Positions 17,886-27,318 of a stretch of 64,000 bases of DNA are shown one piece after another (position 1 is the stretch's first letter; every line of letters starts with the position of its first letter). Source of the stretch: Amycolatopsis sp. FDAARGOS 1241 (lineage in GTDB: Bacteria; Actinomycetota; Actinomycetes; Mycobacteriales; Pseudonocardiaceae); the NCBI RefSeq assembly GCF_016889705.1, contig NZ_CP069526.1, forward strand, positions 62,001 to 126,000, read 5' to 3'. Made by a program: the position numbers and the translations under genes. The notes under the pieces were generated by a model. It searched no databases. It had not been told where the DNA came from and was given only the letters and a program-made list of their open reading frames with translations.

Positions 17886-18404
17886 ATGCCTCTGTTCTCG
17901 TTCGAGGGCGCCAGCCCGCAGGTCCACCCGGACGCCTGGATCGCCCCCACCGCCACCCTGATCGGCGACGTGACCGTCGAGAAGGACGCCTCCGTCTGGT
18001 ACGGCGCCGTGATCCGCGCCGACTTCGGGCCGATCGTGATCCGCGAAGGCGCCAACGTGCAGGACAACTCGGTGATCCACTGCGGCGGCACGGTGACGGA
18101 GATCGGGAAGAACGTGACCGTCGGGCACCAGTGCCTGGTCCACGACTGCACGATCGGCGAGCAGGCGCTCATCGGCAACGGGTCGACGGTGCTGGACAAA
18201 TCGGTGATCGGCGCGCGGTCGCTCGTGGCCGCGGGCTCGACCGTCACGCCCGGCACGGAGGTGCCCGCAGAGGTCATCGCGATGGGCAGCCCGGCCAAGA
18301 AGTTCGTGCCGCTCACCGACTCGGCGCGGATCTGGGTCGAGCACAACGCCGCGATCTACCAGGACCTCGCCCGCCGGCACCGGGAGGGCTCGAAGCCGGT
18401 GTGA
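17886..18404 (+). CDS. Gamma-class carbonic anhydrase family protein
   Basis: A 172-aa left-handed beta-helix protein with hexapeptide repeats (IGDVTVEKDASVWYGAVIRAD, then DNSVIHCGG, IGKNVTVGHQCLVHDC and IGNGSTVLDKSVIG). The three histidines expected for the zinc site are seen in VIHCGG, GHQC and VHDC. Members of this family (CaiE/PaaY/YrdA type) form trimers with metal sites between subunits; some hydrate CO2, others have no proven activity. It follows the TetR gene by 9 bases. The promoter of glyA probably starts at its last codons. Confidence 0.88.
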   Translation: MPLFSFEGASPQVHPDAWIAPTATLIGDVTVEKDASVWYGAVIRADFGPIVIREGANVQDNSVIHCGGTVTEIGKNVTVGHQCLVHDCTIGEQALIGNGSTVLDKSVIGARSLVAAGSTVTPGTEVPAEVIAMGSPAKKFVPLTDSARIWVEHNAAIYQDLARRHREGSKPV

Positions 18405-18427
18405 CGGCTTCCGGCGTGCACTAAACT
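18400..18427 (+). promoter_or_regulatory. Candidate promoter of the glyA riboswitch leader
   Basis: TGTGAC at 18400-18405 and TAAACT at 18422-18427 are separated by 16 bases, a reasonable sigma-A-type pair. It would start transcription just before the ZTP aptamer. Confidence 0.45.
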
Positions 18428-18430
18428 CCG

Positions 18431-18520
18431 GCTCGCAGCTGCGACTGGCGCCATCAGAGGTGGAGCACCACCGGGAAGCGACGACGAGGCCGGCACCGCG
18501 CGCCTGGGTGCCGGCCACAG
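18431..18520 (+). ncRNA. ZTP (pfl) riboswitch upstream of glyA
   Basis: The leader matches the pfl/ZTP aptamer in order: GCGACTGGCG at 18441-18450, then AGGTGG...CCACC (stem around 18458-18472), CGGGAAGCG at 18472-18480, and the 3' domain CCGCGCGCCTGGG at 18496-18508. The last part is enclosed by GCCGGCACC at 18489-18497 and GGTGCCGGC at 18507-18515. These riboswitches sense ZTP/ZMP, which accumulates when 10-formyl-tetrahydrofolate is short, and turn on one-carbon and purine genes. The ribosome binding site of glyA (CGGAG) lies about 11 bases after the final hairpin and no separate terminator is seen, so control may be translational. Confidence 0.93.
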
Positions 18521-18537
18521 CAGAGCCGGAGTACGCC

Positions 18538-19806
18538 ATGACACACCAGCCCGCCCTTTCCGCGCTCGCCGCGACGGACCCGCAGATCGCCGGGCTCGTC
18601 GAGGACGAAGCCCAGCGCCAGCACGACAAGATCCGGCTCATCGCGTCGGAGAACTACGTCTCGCGCGCGGTGCTCGAGGCCACGGGCACGGTGCTCACCA
18701 ACAAGTACTCCGAGGGCTACGCCGGCAAGCGCTACTACGAGGGCCAGCAGTTCATCGACCCGATCGAGCGCCTCGCGATCGAGCGCGCGAAAGCGGTGTT
18801 CGGCGTCGACCACGCGAACGTGCAGCCGTACTCCGGCTCGCCGGCGAACCTGGCCGTGTACCTGGCGTTCGCGCAGCCCGGTGACACCGTGCTCGGCATG
18901 GCCCTGCCCGACGGCGGTCACCTCACGCACGGCTGGTCCGTGTCTGCGACGGGCAAGTGGTTCAACGCGGTCCGCTACGGCGTGCGCAAGGAAACCGGCC
19001 GCGTCGACTTCGACCAGGTGCGCGACCTCGCGCTGGAGCACCGCCCGAAGCTGATCTTCGCGGGTGGCACGGCGATCCCGCGCACCATCGACTTCCCGAA
19101 GTTCGCGGAGATCGCCCGCGAGGTCGACGCCGTCCTCGTGGCCGACATCGCCCACATCGCCGGCCTCATCGCAGGCGGTGCGCACCCGTCACCCGTCGGC
19201 CACGCCCAGGTCATCACCACCACGACCCACAAGACCCTGCGCGGCCCGCGCGGCGCCATGATCATGTCCGACGCGGAGCACGCGAAGGCCCTCGACAAGG
19301 CCGTGTTCCCCGGCCTGCAGGGTGGCCCCCACAACCACACGACGGCCGCCATCGCGGTCGCGCTGCACGAGGCGCAGCAGCCGTCGTTCTCCGACTACGC
19401 CCACGCCATCGTCGCCAACGCGCGGGCCCTCGCCGACGCCTTGCTCGCCCGCGGCTACGACCTCGTCTCCGGCGGCACCGACAACCACCTGCTCCTGATC
19501 GACCTCACGAACAAGAACGTGCCCGGCAAGCCCGCCGCCCAGGCCCTCGACCGCGCCGGAATCGAGCTGAACTACAACACCGTGCCCTTCGACCCGCGCA
19601 AACCCTTCGACCCGTCGGGCATCCGCTTGGGCACCTCCGCCATCACCACGCGCGGCCTCAAGCCCGAGCACCAGCCCCAGGTCGCCGAGTGGATCGACCG
19701 CACCATCACGGCGGTGGCCACCCAGGACGAGGCCGTGCAGGACACCATCGCCGCGGAGATCCGCGAATTCCTGGCCCCGTTCCCGATCCCCGGCTACTCC
19801 GCCTGA
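18538..19806 (+). CDS. glyA: Serine hydroxymethyltransferase
   Basis: A 422-aa PLP enzyme that converts serine and tetrahydrofolate to glycine and 5,10-methylene-THF, the main source of one-carbon units. The ATG at 18538 has GGAG upstream and matches the normal family start. Conserved blocks are clear: RLIASENYVSRAVLEATG, NKYSEGYAGKRYYEG, VQPYSGSPANLAVY, and THKTLRGPRGAMI with the PLP-binding lysine. The C-terminal IELNYNTVPFDPRKPF and TRGLKP blocks are intact. A ZTP riboswitch in the leader ties expression to folate one-carbon status. A palindromic repeat about 110 bases downstream may act as terminator. Confidence 0.98.
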   Translation: MTHQPALSALAATDPQIAGLVEDEAQRQHDKIRLIASENYVSRAVLEATGTVLTNKYSEGYAGKRYYEGQQFIDPIERLAIERAKAVFGVDHANVQPYSGSPANLAVYLAFAQPGDTVLGMALPDGGHLTHGWSVSATGKWFNAVRYGVRKETGRVDFDQVRDLALEHRPKLIFAGGTAIPRTIDFPKFAEIAREVDAVLVADIAHIAGLIAGGAHPSPVGHAQVITTTTHKTLRGPRGAMIMSDAEHAKALDKAVFPGLQGGPHNHTTAAIAVALHEAQQPSFSDYAHAIVANARALADALLARGYDLVSGGTDNHLLLIDLTNKNVPGKPAAQALDRAGIELNYNTVPFDPRKPFDPSGIRLGTSAITTRGLKPEHQPQVAEWIDRTITAVATQDEAVQDTIAAEIREFLAPFPIPGYSA

Positions 19807-19918
19807 CCACACCTCAACCGCCGGCGAGGCTCGGCCGGACTGCGAAACCGCCGGCCGACTACGGATCGCGGGGAACCGCCCAGCCTCCTCCCGGCCGCGC
19901 CGATCCGCAGCCAGCACA

Positions 19919-19974
19919 CGTTTTGGGGCCGTTCGTCAAGGTAGCTTTCCCGCCTTGAGGAACGGCCCCAAACG
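19919..19974. repeat. Palindromic intergenic repeat, copy 1 (possible glyA terminator)
   Basis: A 56-base imperfect palindrome. The outer arms CGTTTTGGGGCCGTTC and GAACGGCCCCAAACG pair with one bulged T. Inside is a second short inverted repeat, TCAAGG at 19936-19941 with CCTTGA at 19953-19958, around TAGCTTTCCCG. The inner 23 bases recur almost exactly, on the opposite strand, inside another hairpin at 62491-62514 whose outer arms have a different sequence. Confidence 0.8.
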
Positions 19975-20062
19975 TAGCCAAACTCGGCTGTCGGGGTGCC
20001 GTTCCACGCCCACCCGAAACCACGCGGCCGGCACTCGACCCGCGGCCAACGGAGATGGCCGA

Positions 20063-20390
20063 ATGCCCACCACCACCCTCCCCACCACTCTCGTGGTCCG
20101 CTACCGCGCCGTAGACCGGGAACGGATCGGCTCTGCCCTCGTCGACACGCCCAGTCACCTCGACGCCCTCACCGCCGACATCGCCGAACACGGCATCCGC
20201 ACCCCGCTCCGCCTCGGCTTCAACGAGCACATCGCGACCCTCGACGGCGCAACCACCGCATCGCCGTCGCACTCCGGCTCGGCCTCACCGAAGTCCCCGT
20301 CGCCCTCGCCCGCGAGCCCCCACTCCTCGCCCGGGTCACCCCCAGCCGATGCGCGCCGAAGACTTCGCCTTGCTCAGCCGTCACTTGTGA
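20063..20390 (+). pseudogene. ParB-like nuclease-domain protein, frame-broken
   Basis: Begins at the ATG at 20063 and reads MPTTTLPTTLVVRYRAVDRE ... ALTADIAEHGIRTPLRLGF ... IATLDG, a ParB N-terminal-like plan. After about 20249 the protein continues in another frame as NHRIAVALRLGLTEVPVAL, and after about 20342 in a third frame as PQPMRAEDFALLSRHL with a TGA at 20388-20390. NH-RI-A-A--LG after DG is the classic ParB box that follows the first strand. Two frame changes in under 330 bases indicate decay of a small standalone ParB-domain gene of about 108 aa. No partner parA gene is nearby. The remaining bases up to 20610 contain no gene that I can support. Confidence 0.65.
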
Positions 20391-20610
20391 CCCTCTGCGA
20401 TCACGGCGCGGCGGAGACGGCGGTGTCCCTCTCGAGTCGGTTCGGCACGGTCGGTGACCGGATCGCCGCGGCCGTCCGCTTCGGCGATGAGCACCCCGGC
20501 GGCCCTGGTCGGGTTCCTCGAGGAGGAGCCGTCGCCGGGCGAGTCGGCGATGGAGCAGAGGTCGGGGGAAGCCGCGCTCGACCTAGCTTGGGATGCCCGC
20601 CTCAGACAGG

Positions 20611-20650
20611 GAAAGGGCCGTTCACCCCGGACGGGATGAACGGCCCTTTC
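20611..20650. terminator. ppa terminator hairpin
   Basis: GAAAGGGCCGTTCA at 20611-20624 pairs with TGAACGGCCCTTTC at 20637-20650, with a further possible CCC/GGG inside the loop. It lies 18 bases past the end of ppa on the minus strand. The arm core GGGCCGTTC is shared with the palindrome at 19919. Confidence 0.85.
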
Positions 20651-20668
20651 GCGCGTTCGAGGGCGCTC

Positions 20669-21184
20669 TCAGTGAGCCGAGCCCTCGACCTCTTCCTTGG
20701 CCAGCCGGTCCTGCTCCCGCTCGTACGACCGCGAGATCTCGGCCTCGGCTTCCGCGCGGCCCACCCACGTCGAGCCCTCGACGCTCTTGCCCGGCTCGAG
20801 GTCCTTGTAGACCTCGAAGAAGTGCTGGATCTCGAGCTTGTGGAACTCGTTGAGGTGGTGGATGTCGCGCAGGTGCTCCAGTCGCGGATCGTTGGTCGGG
20901 ATGGCCAGCACCTTGTCGTCCGGGCCCTTTTCGTCGGTCATGCGGAACATGCCGATGGCGCGGCAGCGGATCAGGCAACCCGGGAACGTCGGCTCCTGCA
21001 CCAGCACCAGCACGTCGAGCGGGTCGCCGTCCTGGCCGAGGGTGTCGTCGATGAAGCCGTAGTCAGCCGGGTACTGCGTCGCCGTGAACAGGGTCCGGTC
21101 GAGCTTGATGCGTCCTGTCTTGTGGTCGACCTCGTACTTGTTGCGCTCCCCCTTGGGGATTTCGATCGTGACGTCGAACTCCAC
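20669..21184 (-). CDS. ppa: Inorganic pyrophosphatase
   Basis: A 171-aa family I pyrophosphatase that hydrolyses PPi to phosphate, pulling biosynthetic reactions forward. The GTG at 21184 (GTGGAGTTCGAC) has GAGGA 7 bases upstream and matches the family start; the much longer open frame is not used. The signature [10 protein letters not shown] carries the metal-binding aspartates, and [20 protein letters not shown] and [11 protein letters not shown] are also present. The C-terminal [19 protein letters not shown] tail is typical of actinobacterial enzymes. Divergent from dacB across 171 bases. Confidence 0.97.
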   Translation of the reverse strand: MEFDVTIEIPKGERNKYEVDHKTGRIKLDRTLFTATQYPADYGFIDDTLGQDGDPLDVLVLVQEPTFPGCLIRCRAIGMFRMTDEKGPDDKVLAIPTNDPRLEHLRDIHHLNEFHKLEIQHFFEVYKDLEPGKSVEGSTWVGRAEAEAEISRSYEREQDRLAKEEVEGSAH

Positions 21185-21355
21185 GGCCGTCCTCGCTGCT
21201 TCTCGAATCTCGGTGTCCCACGCGTCGTGGGCGGCAACCGTAATCACCTCGTTGACGTCACTAGTGTGGACTACGCTCCGCCGACGGGTCCCACGGATGT
21301 CGGCTAGGCGGCATGTGACCTTGGCCCCTTCCGGGCAGGTGAGAAGGAGTGGTGG

Positions 21356-24300
21356 GTGCCGGACAACGATCAGCCGATGTGGCCCGAGGGTGACGCGGAC
21401 ACGTCGTCGCGCAGTGCCGGCGCGACCGCGCGCTTCCCGATCCCGAAGCCCGGCCAGACCGTCACGGACCAGCTCGCCGTGCCGAAGGTCACACCAGCCA
21501 CACCTGCCGCACCTGCCCCGTCCGGCGACCGCCACCCGGGCACCTGGTTCAAACCGAACGTCCCCCCGACGCTGGTCCCCGGCCTCAACACCCCGGTCGA
21601 ACCACGCCCCACCGGGGCGCCGTCGTGGCCGCCGCCCGCCGGTCAGAGCGGACAGGGCGGGCAGGGCCGGCAGCCGGGACCGGCAGGAGCGCAACCCGGC
21701 CAAGGCCAGCGGGCTCCGTCTTCGCAACAGTCACAGCAGCCGCAACAGGGCACAGGCTCGTCGACCGGGCAGGAACAGCCCAAGCAGGACCTCGCCGACC
21801 GGCTGAGCGGATCACGGCCCGGTGAGCCGCGCCCCGAGCAGGGCCGGCAGCAGAGCCGGCAACCGGCGCGGCCGCAGTGGGCGCCGCAGCCGCAGAGCAG
21901 GCAGGCGCGGCCACAGAGTCTGTTCCAGGGGCAGCAGCAGAGTCGCCTGCCGGCGCAGGGCGAGCAGGCCCAAGGCCGGCCCGGGGAACAGCAGGGTCGG
22001 GGCCGCCAGGACCAGGACGAGAGCGGCCAGGACCAGGGCGGCCGCCCCGGTGCGCAAGAGCAAGGCCGGGATCGGGGACAGCCCGGGGGCCAGGAGCAAG
22101 GCGCTGCCCGCGAGCAGCAGAGCCGGCCGCAGGAGCGATCCGACCAGTCGACCCAGCAGTTCCCGGTGCGCCTGCCGCAGACGCCGATCGTGCCGGTGGT
22201 GCGTCCGGGTCAGCCCGCGGACAGTGGCCGAGACACCGAGCAAGGCCAAGCCACCGAGCAAGGCCAAGCCACCGAGCAAGGCCAAGCCACCGAGCAAGGC
22301 CACAGCGCCGATCAGAGCCACAGTGCCGAGCAGAGCGACAGTGCCGAGCAGAGCGACAGTGCCGAGCAGGACAACAGCGGCGAAGAGGCCACCCAGCAAA
22401 ACCGCAGCGACCAAGCCGGCGGCGACCGAGCGCGGGATGCCCAGGCCGGCGATCGCCCAGCGCAGGCGACCGGCGACCAGAGCCGTGCCGGCCAAGGGGC
22501 GCAGCGCCGGTCGGAGCCAACCCGTTTTGACCAGCCGCACGGCGACCAGAGTCCGGGTGCGCGGGGCTGGGGTGACGAGGACCGCGGCGAGCGGGCCGAA
22601 GAGCAGCGTCGCCCGGCATCGTTGTTCGAGCCCGTGCGCAGTCCGGAGCCGGACGAGCAGCCCGAGCAGGACTCGCACCAGGAGAACAACGAGTCCACCC
22701 AGTACATCGACCCGACCAAGTGGGACGTCTTCCGCCCCGAGCCGGCGCGTCCCGAGGCCGCGCGGCCGGAACCGCAGCGCGAAGTACCCCACCGCGAAGA
22801 AGGCGTCGAGACGACCCAGCGCTGGAGCGTCTTCCACACCGCCCAGAACCCGGACCCGCAGGACCGGCCCCACGGCGCCCCGCAGTGGGACAGCCTTTCG
22901 AATGAGCCGGGCGGGGTGCCGTCGGCGTCGGCGGCGCAGGCGCGGCCGGTGCGGATCGAGCCGGCGTCGGAGGCGACGGTCGGGATCGAGCGGCCCGAGG
23001 GGTTCGGGGAGCCGGCCGGGGCGCCGGAGAAGCAGCCCGAGCCGCCCGAGCAGAAGACCAAGCGGAGCAAGAAGAAGCTCCTCGTGCTCGGGATCGTCGT
23101 GGTCCTGGTGCTGGCGGCCGCGGGCGTCGCCGCGGCGATGCCGAAGGTGTCCAACCGGCTGGGCCTGCCGTGGGCGCCCAACGCGCCGAAGGGTGAAATG
23201 CCCGATCCCGCGTCGGTGAGCCTCGCGCTGCACGGACCCGACACCACCGGCCAGGGCCCGACGGCGAGCGGCGTCGCGTCCGCGCTCTCCGGGCCTGCGG
23301 GTGCCACGGCGCTCTCGCAGCTCACCGGCAGCGTGATCGATCCCGTCACGGGTGACGTCCTGTGGGACCACGGCTCCGCCCAGCCGATCACGCCGGCGTC
23401 GACCACCAAGATCCTCACCGTGTCGGCGGCGCTGCTGTCGATGGACCCGACGAAGCGGATCACGACGAAGGTCGTCGAGGGCTCGGACCCCGGAACGGTG
23501 ATCCTCGTCGGCGCCGGTGACCCCACGCTCACGGCGCTGCCCATCGGCACCGACTCGCCGATCTACCCCGGCGCCGCCCACGTCGACGACCTCGTCGCCC
23601 AGATCAAGAAGGCCGACCCGGACGTCAAGCGGGTGCAGGTCGACGTCAGCGCCTACACCGGCCCCACCACCGCCCCCGGCTGGGAAGCGAGCGACGCGCC
23701 CTCCACGTTCGGCGCCCCGATCGTGCCCGCGATGGCCGACGGCGGCCGCGGCAACCCGTCGGTCGACGAGACGATGCGGTCGGGCAACCCGGCGACCACG
23801 CTCATCCAGCTCATCGCCGACAAGCTGGGCGCGCAGCCGGCCGGCACGGCGAAGGCGCCCGTCGACGGGAAGGTCGTCGCGCAGGTGCAGTCGGCGCCGC
23901 TGCCGGACCTCGCGTACGCGCTGCTCCAGATCTCCGACAACGTCCTCGCCGACGAGCTTGGCCGGCAGGTCGCCATGTCCGCCGGGGCGGACCCGTCGTT
24001 CGCCGGCGCGGCCGTATCGGTGAAGAAGGTGCTGGCCGACCACGGCTTCGACGTCACGGGCCTGCAGCTGTCGGACACGAGCGGACTGTCCAACCAGAAC
24101 AAGGTGCCGGCCCGGTTGCTCGCGCAGGTGCTTGCCGCGGCCGCGGCACCGGACGGCAAGAACCCCGACACCCCCAAGCTGCGTCCACTGCTGGCGGGCC
24201 TGCCGGTGGCGGGCAGCCCGGCCGGCACGCTCGGTCCCCGCTACGGCACGCCGAACACCGTCGCGGGCAAGGGCTGGGTGCGCGCCAAGACCGGCACGCT

Positions 24301-24451
24301 CACGGCCGTCAACACCCTCGCCGGCTACGTGCTCGACAGCGACAACCGCGTGCTCGCCTTCGCGTTCATGTCCAACGGTTCGCAGAAGGACCCGGGTCAG
24401 GCGGCGCTCGACGTGCTCGCCACGACACTGCGCAAGTGCGGCTGCCACTGA
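21356..24451 (+). CDS. dacB: D-alanyl-D-alanine carboxypeptidase (PBP4 / peptidase S13) with long disordered N-terminus
   Basis: A 1031-aa protein from the GTG at 21356 (AAGGAG 6 bases upstream). The first 570 residues are low-complexity and rich in Gln, Gly, Pro, Arg and Ser, predicted disordered and cytoplasmic. A KTKRSKKK basic stretch leads into one membrane helix ([21 protein letters not shown]), and an extracellular S13 penicillin-binding domain follows. Its three active-site motifs are present: STTK in [10 protein letters not shown] (Ser nucleophile), SDN in [11 protein letters not shown], and KTG in [11 protein letters not shown]. It trims or cuts peptidoglycan cross-bridges. The cytoplasmic extension is unusually long; it contains an 18-bp tandem repeat (22238-22381). 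Next to ppa, the zinc protease, tilS and hpt, as in related actinobacteria. Confidence 0.92.
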   Translation: MPDNDQPMWPEGDADTSSRSAGATARFPIPKPGQTVTDQLAVPKVTPATPAAPAPSGDRHPGTWFKPNVPPTLVPGLNTPVEPRPTGAPSWPPPAGQSGQGGQGRQPGPAGAQPGQGQRAPSSQQSQQPQQGTGSSTGQEQPKQDLADRLSGSRPGEPRPEQGRQQSRQPARPQWAPQPQSRQARPQSLFQGQQQSRLPAQGEQAQGRPGEQQGRGRQDQDESGQDQGGRPGAQEQGRDRGQPGGQEQGAAREQQSRPQERSDQSTQQFPVRLPQTPIVPVVRPGQPADSGRDTEQGQATEQGQATEQGQATEQGHSADQSHSAEQSDSAEQSDSAEQDNSGEEATQQNRSDQAGGDRARDAQAGDRPAQATGDQSRAGQGAQRRSEPTRFDQPHGDQSPGARGWGDEDRGERAEEQRRPASLFEPVRSPEPDEQPEQDSHQENNESTQYIDPTKWDVFRPEPARPEAARPEPQREVPHREEGVETTQRWSVFHTAQNPDPQDRPHGAPQWDSLSNEPGGVPSASAAQARPVRIEPASEATVGIERPEGFGEPAGAPEKQPEPPEQKTKRSKKKLLVLGIVVVLVLAAAGVAAAMPKVSNRLGLPWAPNAPKGEMPDPASVSLALHGPDTTGQGPTASGVASALSGPAGATALSQLTGSVIDPVTGDVLWDHGSAQPITPASTTKILTVSAALLSMDPTKRITTKVVEGSDPGTVILVGAGDPTLTALPIGTDSPIYPGAAHVDDLVAQIKKADPDVKRVQVDVSAYTGPTTAPGWEASDAPSTFGAPIVPAMADGGRGNPSVDETMRSGNPATTLIQLIADKLGAQPAGTAKAPVDGKVVAQVQSAPLPDLAYALLQISDNVLADELGRQVAMSAGADPSFAGAAVSVKKVLADHGFDVTGLQLSDTSGLSNQNKVPARLLAQVLAAAAAPDGKNPDTPKLRPLLAGLPVAGSPAGTLGPRYGTPNTVAGKGWVRAKTGTLTAVNTLAGYVLDSDNRVLAFAFMSNGSQKDPGQAALDVLATTLRKCGCH
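22238..22381 (+). repeat. 18-bp tandem repeat in dacB, eight units
   Basis: Eight consecutive 18-bp units encode hexapeptides: EQGQAT three times, then [18 protein letters not shown] twice and EQDNSG. The first three units are identical in DNA (GAGCAAGGCCAAGCCACC), pointing to recent slippage expansion within the disordered cytoplasmic region. Confidence 0.9.
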
Positions 24452-24549
24452 GCAGAACCCCGGACAGAACCTCGGGCACTAGGCCGATCGGCGCCGACTT
24501 GACCGCCGCCGGTCGGGAAAAACGCCCGGATGCAGGTAGCGTCGGACGC

Positions 24550-25599
24550 GTGAGCCAGGAAACCGAGACCCAACGGCGGCCGATGGTCGACTGGGACCTC
24601 GCGGCGTCGACCGGTGCGCGGCTGGTGCGCGGCGGCCCGCAGGTGCCCAAGGAGGAGGCTGCCCGCGCGGTCACCGACCTGCGTGACCTCACGGCCGAGG
24701 CCGAGAGCCACGTGCGCGAGGTGACCGGGCTCGGCGAGGACCTGCCGCTGCTGCCGGGCACGGTCGTGGACCGGCCCGGCTGGGTGCGCTCTGCCGCGTC
24801 GGGGCTCGGCGCGTTGACCGGCCGCGCGCTGCCCGAAGCGCAGGGCGGTCCGCTCGGCCCGATCCTGGCGTCCGGCGCCGGTGTGCAGACGGGGCTGGTG
24901 CTCGCGTTCCTCGCGTCGCGGGTGCTCGGCCAGTACGACCCGTTCGGCGGGCCCGAACGCGAGGGCCAGCTGTTGCTCGTGGCGCCCAACGTCGTCGCCG
25001 CGGAGCGCGCGATGAAGGTGCACGCGCCCGACTTCCGGCTGTGGGTGTGCCTGCACGAGTGCACGCACCGCCTGCAGTTCACGGCCGTGCGGTGGCTGCG
25101 CGACTACTTCGCCGACGAGGTCGAACGCCTCGTCACCGGCATCGCGGGCCACTCGGCCGACGGCCTGTCCGACCTCGTCGGCCGACTGCCCGACGCGCTC
25201 AAGCAGCGCGGCAAGGGCGTCGGGCTCGCGGAACTGCTGCAGTCGCCGAAGGAACGCGCGATCTTCGACCGCTTGCTCGCCCTGTCGACGCTGCTGGAAG
25301 GCCACGCGGACTACGTGATGGACGCCGTCGGTCCGCGGGTCGTGCCCACCGTCGAGACGATCCGCTCGCGGTTCAGCGCGCGGCGCCAGAGCGGGGGCGT
25401 CTTCGACCGGCTGCTGCGCGCGCTGCTCGGGCTCGACGCGAAGATCCGCCAGTACGAAGAGGGCGCGAAGTTCACCAAGCACGTGGTGGACGCCGTCGGC
25501 ATGGCGGGCTTCAACGCGGTCTGGCGGTCCCCGAACACACTGCCGACCCGGGCCGAGATCAGCGATCCCGCGGCCTGGGTACGGCGCCTGCACGGGTGA
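24550..25599 (+). CDS. Zinc-dependent metalloprotease, actinobacterial F420-associated-type family
   Basis: A 349-aa protein from the GTG at 24550; the ribosome binding site is weak. The HECTH motif (LHECTHRLQF) is a zincin HExxH site, and a downstream LEGHADYVMD supplies the likely third ligand. The family is conserved in actinobacteria between dacB and tilS and is annotated as a putative hydrolase or metallopeptidase, sometimes labelled coenzyme F420 biosynthesis-associated only because of its phylogenetic distribution. No signal peptide is seen, so it appears to be cytoplasmic. Its stop overlaps the tilS start by four bases. Natural substrate unknown. Confidence 0.85.
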   Translation: MSQETETQRRPMVDWDLAASTGARLVRGGPQVPKEEAARAVTDLRDLTAEAESHVREVTGLGEDLPLLPGTVVDRPGWVRSAASGLGALTGRALPEAQGGPLGPILASGAGVQTGLVLAFLASRVLGQYDPFGGPEREGQLLLVAPNVVAAERAMKVHAPDFRLWVCLHECTHRLQFTAVRWLRDYFADEVERLVTGIAGHSADGLSDLVGRLPDALKQRGKGVGLAELLQSPKERAIFDRLLALSTLLEGHADYVMDAVGPRVVPTVETIRSRFSARRQSGGVFDRLLRALLGLDAKIRQYEEGAKFTKHVVDAVGMAGFNAVWRSPNTLPTRAEISDPAAWVRRLHG

Positions 25600-26567
25600 A
25601 CGCGCTCGCGGCGGTCCGCCGGGCCGTGCGGGAATTCCTGGCGACGGCCGGCGTGCCGGACGAGGTGTGCGTCGCCGTGTCCGGTGGCGCGGATTCGCTG
25701 GCGCTCGCCGAGGCCACCGCGTACGTCGCCCGCCACCGGAAGCTGCGCACGCGCGCGCTCGTCGTCGACCACGGCTTGCAGGATGGTTCCGCCGAAGTCG
25801 CCGCTCGCGCCGCCACGGTGGCGAAGGAGTTCGGCCTCGACACGGCCGAGGTGCTCACCGTGTCCGTCACGGGCAAAGGCGGCCCCGAAGCCGCCGCGCG
25901 CACCGCGAGGTACCGCGCGCTGCGCGAAGCCCTGCCTGGCGGCGAAGGGCTCGTGCTGCTCGGCCACACCCTCGACGACCAGGCTGAAACAGTCCTCCTG
26001 GGACTCGGCCGCGGGTCCGGACCCCGCTCGCTGGCGGGTATGCGCCCGCACGACCCGCCGTGGGGCCGTCCCCTGCTCGCGATCACGCGCGCGCAGACCC
26101 GGGAGGCCTGTGCCGAGCTGGGCGTCGAACCGTGGCAGGACCCGCACAACGCCGATCCGCGCTTCACGCGCGTCCGGTTGCGCGCGGAAGTGCTGCCGCT
26201 GCTGGAGGACGTGCTCGCCGGCGGCGTCGCCGGCGCACTGGCCCGCACGGCCGCGCAACTGCGCGAAGACGCAGAGGCGTTGGACACAGTGGCGGACAGG
26301 ATTCTCACCCGCGCGAGCGGCGCCGAAGGGCTCGACGTGGCGGTGCTCGCGGCCGAGCCCGCGGCGGTGCGCCGGCGGGTTCTGCGCAGGTGGCTGCTGG
26401 CCTCCGGCGTGCGCGAGCTGACCGACGCGCACCTGCGTTCGGTCGACGCGCTCGTCGCGCGCTGGCGCGGCCAGGGCGGCGTTTGGTTGCCGGGCAACTT
26501 GGAGGCTCGGCGGTGCCGTGGCAGGCTCACGCTTGCCGGACCCGAACCCACCACCCGAGGGGAATGA
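25596..26567 (+). CDS. tilS: tRNA(Ile)-lysidine synthetase
   Basis: A 323-aa enzyme that converts C34 of the tRNA-Ile CAU anticodon to lysidine, so that it reads AUA. The GTG at 25596 overlaps the previous TGA (GTGA), so translation is coupled. The ATP-pyrophosphatase P-loop SGGADSLALAEA is clear, followed by VVDHGLQDGSAEVAAR, GHTLDDQAETVLL and WQDPHNADPRFTRVRLR. The C-terminal substrate-binding part is short, as in other actinobacteria. The pairing with hpt downstream is widely conserved. Confidence 0.95.
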   Translation: MNALAAVRRAVREFLATAGVPDEVCVAVSGGADSLALAEATAYVARHRKLRTRALVVDHGLQDGSAEVAARAATVAKEFGLDTAEVLTVSVTGKGGPEAAARTARYRALREALPGGEGLVLLGHTLDDQAETVLLGLGRGSGPRSLAGMRPHDPPWGRPLLAITRAQTREACAELGVEPWQDPHNADPRFTRVRLRAEVLPLLEDVLAGGVAGALARTAAQLREDAEALDTVADRILTRASGAEGLDVAVLAAEPAAVRRRVLRRWLLASGVRELTDAHLRSVDALVARWRGQGGVWLPGNLEARRCRGRLTLAGPEPTTRGE

Positions 26568-26570
26568 CCC

Positions 26571-27122
26571 GTGTACGAGGGCGAGATCGCCTCCGTGCTC
26601 ATCACCGAGCAGCAGATCAAGGACAAGATCGCGGAGCTGGCGGCCAAGATCGCCGCCGATTACCCCGAGAACGGCCAGGGTGAACTGCTCCTGGTGGGCG
26701 TGCTCAAGGGCGCCGTGATGTTCATGACCGACTTCGCACGCGCTCTGCCGCTGCCGACGCAGCTGGAGTTCATGGCCGTGTCGTCGTACGGCTCGTCGAC
26801 CTCGTCCTCGGGCGTGGTGCGCATCCTCAAGGACCTCGACCGCGACATCGCGGGCCGCGACGTGCTGATCGTCGAGGACATCGTCGACTCGGGGCTCACG
26901 TTGTCGTGGCTGCTCAAGAACCTCGCGAGCCGGAACCCGGCGTCGCTCGAGGTCGTCTCGTTGCTGCGCAAGCCCGAAGCGGTGAAGGTCGACGTGCCGG
27001 TGAAGTACATCGGCTTCGACATCCCGAACGAGTTCGTGGTCGGCTACGGCCTCGACTACGCCGAGCGCTACCGGGACCTGCCCTACATCGGCACGCTCGA
27101 CCCGCGCGTCTACACGTCCTGA
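26571..27122 (+). CDS. hpt: Hypoxanthine phosphoribosyltransferase
   Basis: A 183-aa purine-salvage enzyme making IMP or GMP from hypoxanthine or guanine plus PRPP. The GTG at 26571 has GAGGGG 8 bases upstream. The PRPP-binding loop [19 protein letters not shown] is canonical, and [15 protein letters not shown] and [14 protein letters not shown] blocks match the family. It starts 3 bases after tilS and is likely cotranscribed. In many actinobacteria ftsH follows directly; here a PPE/EspG cluster lies between. Confidence 0.97.
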   Translation: MYEGEIASVLITEQQIKDKIAELAAKIAADYPENGQGELLLVGVLKGAVMFMTDFARALPLPTQLEFMAVSSYGSSTSSSGVVRILKDLDRDIAGRDVLIVEDIVDSGLTLSWLLKNLASRNPASLEVVSLLRKPEAVKVDVPVKYIGFDIPNEFVVGYGLDYAERYRDLPYIGTLDPRVYTS

Positions 27123-27318
27123 AACCGCGGTGAACCCCGCGGCGCTTCCGCCCGTGTGAACTGCGGAAGACGCCGCGAACAGGTGTTGCGGCGATCACAC
27201 CAGGTGCGGAACCCTGGGTTCGCCGATCGCGTCATAGGTGCGGACCAGGTGCGTTAACCTAAGCGAAGACCATGCCGATGCGGGCGGGGAGCTCCCGCGG
27301 GGGAACGGAGAGAGGGCA

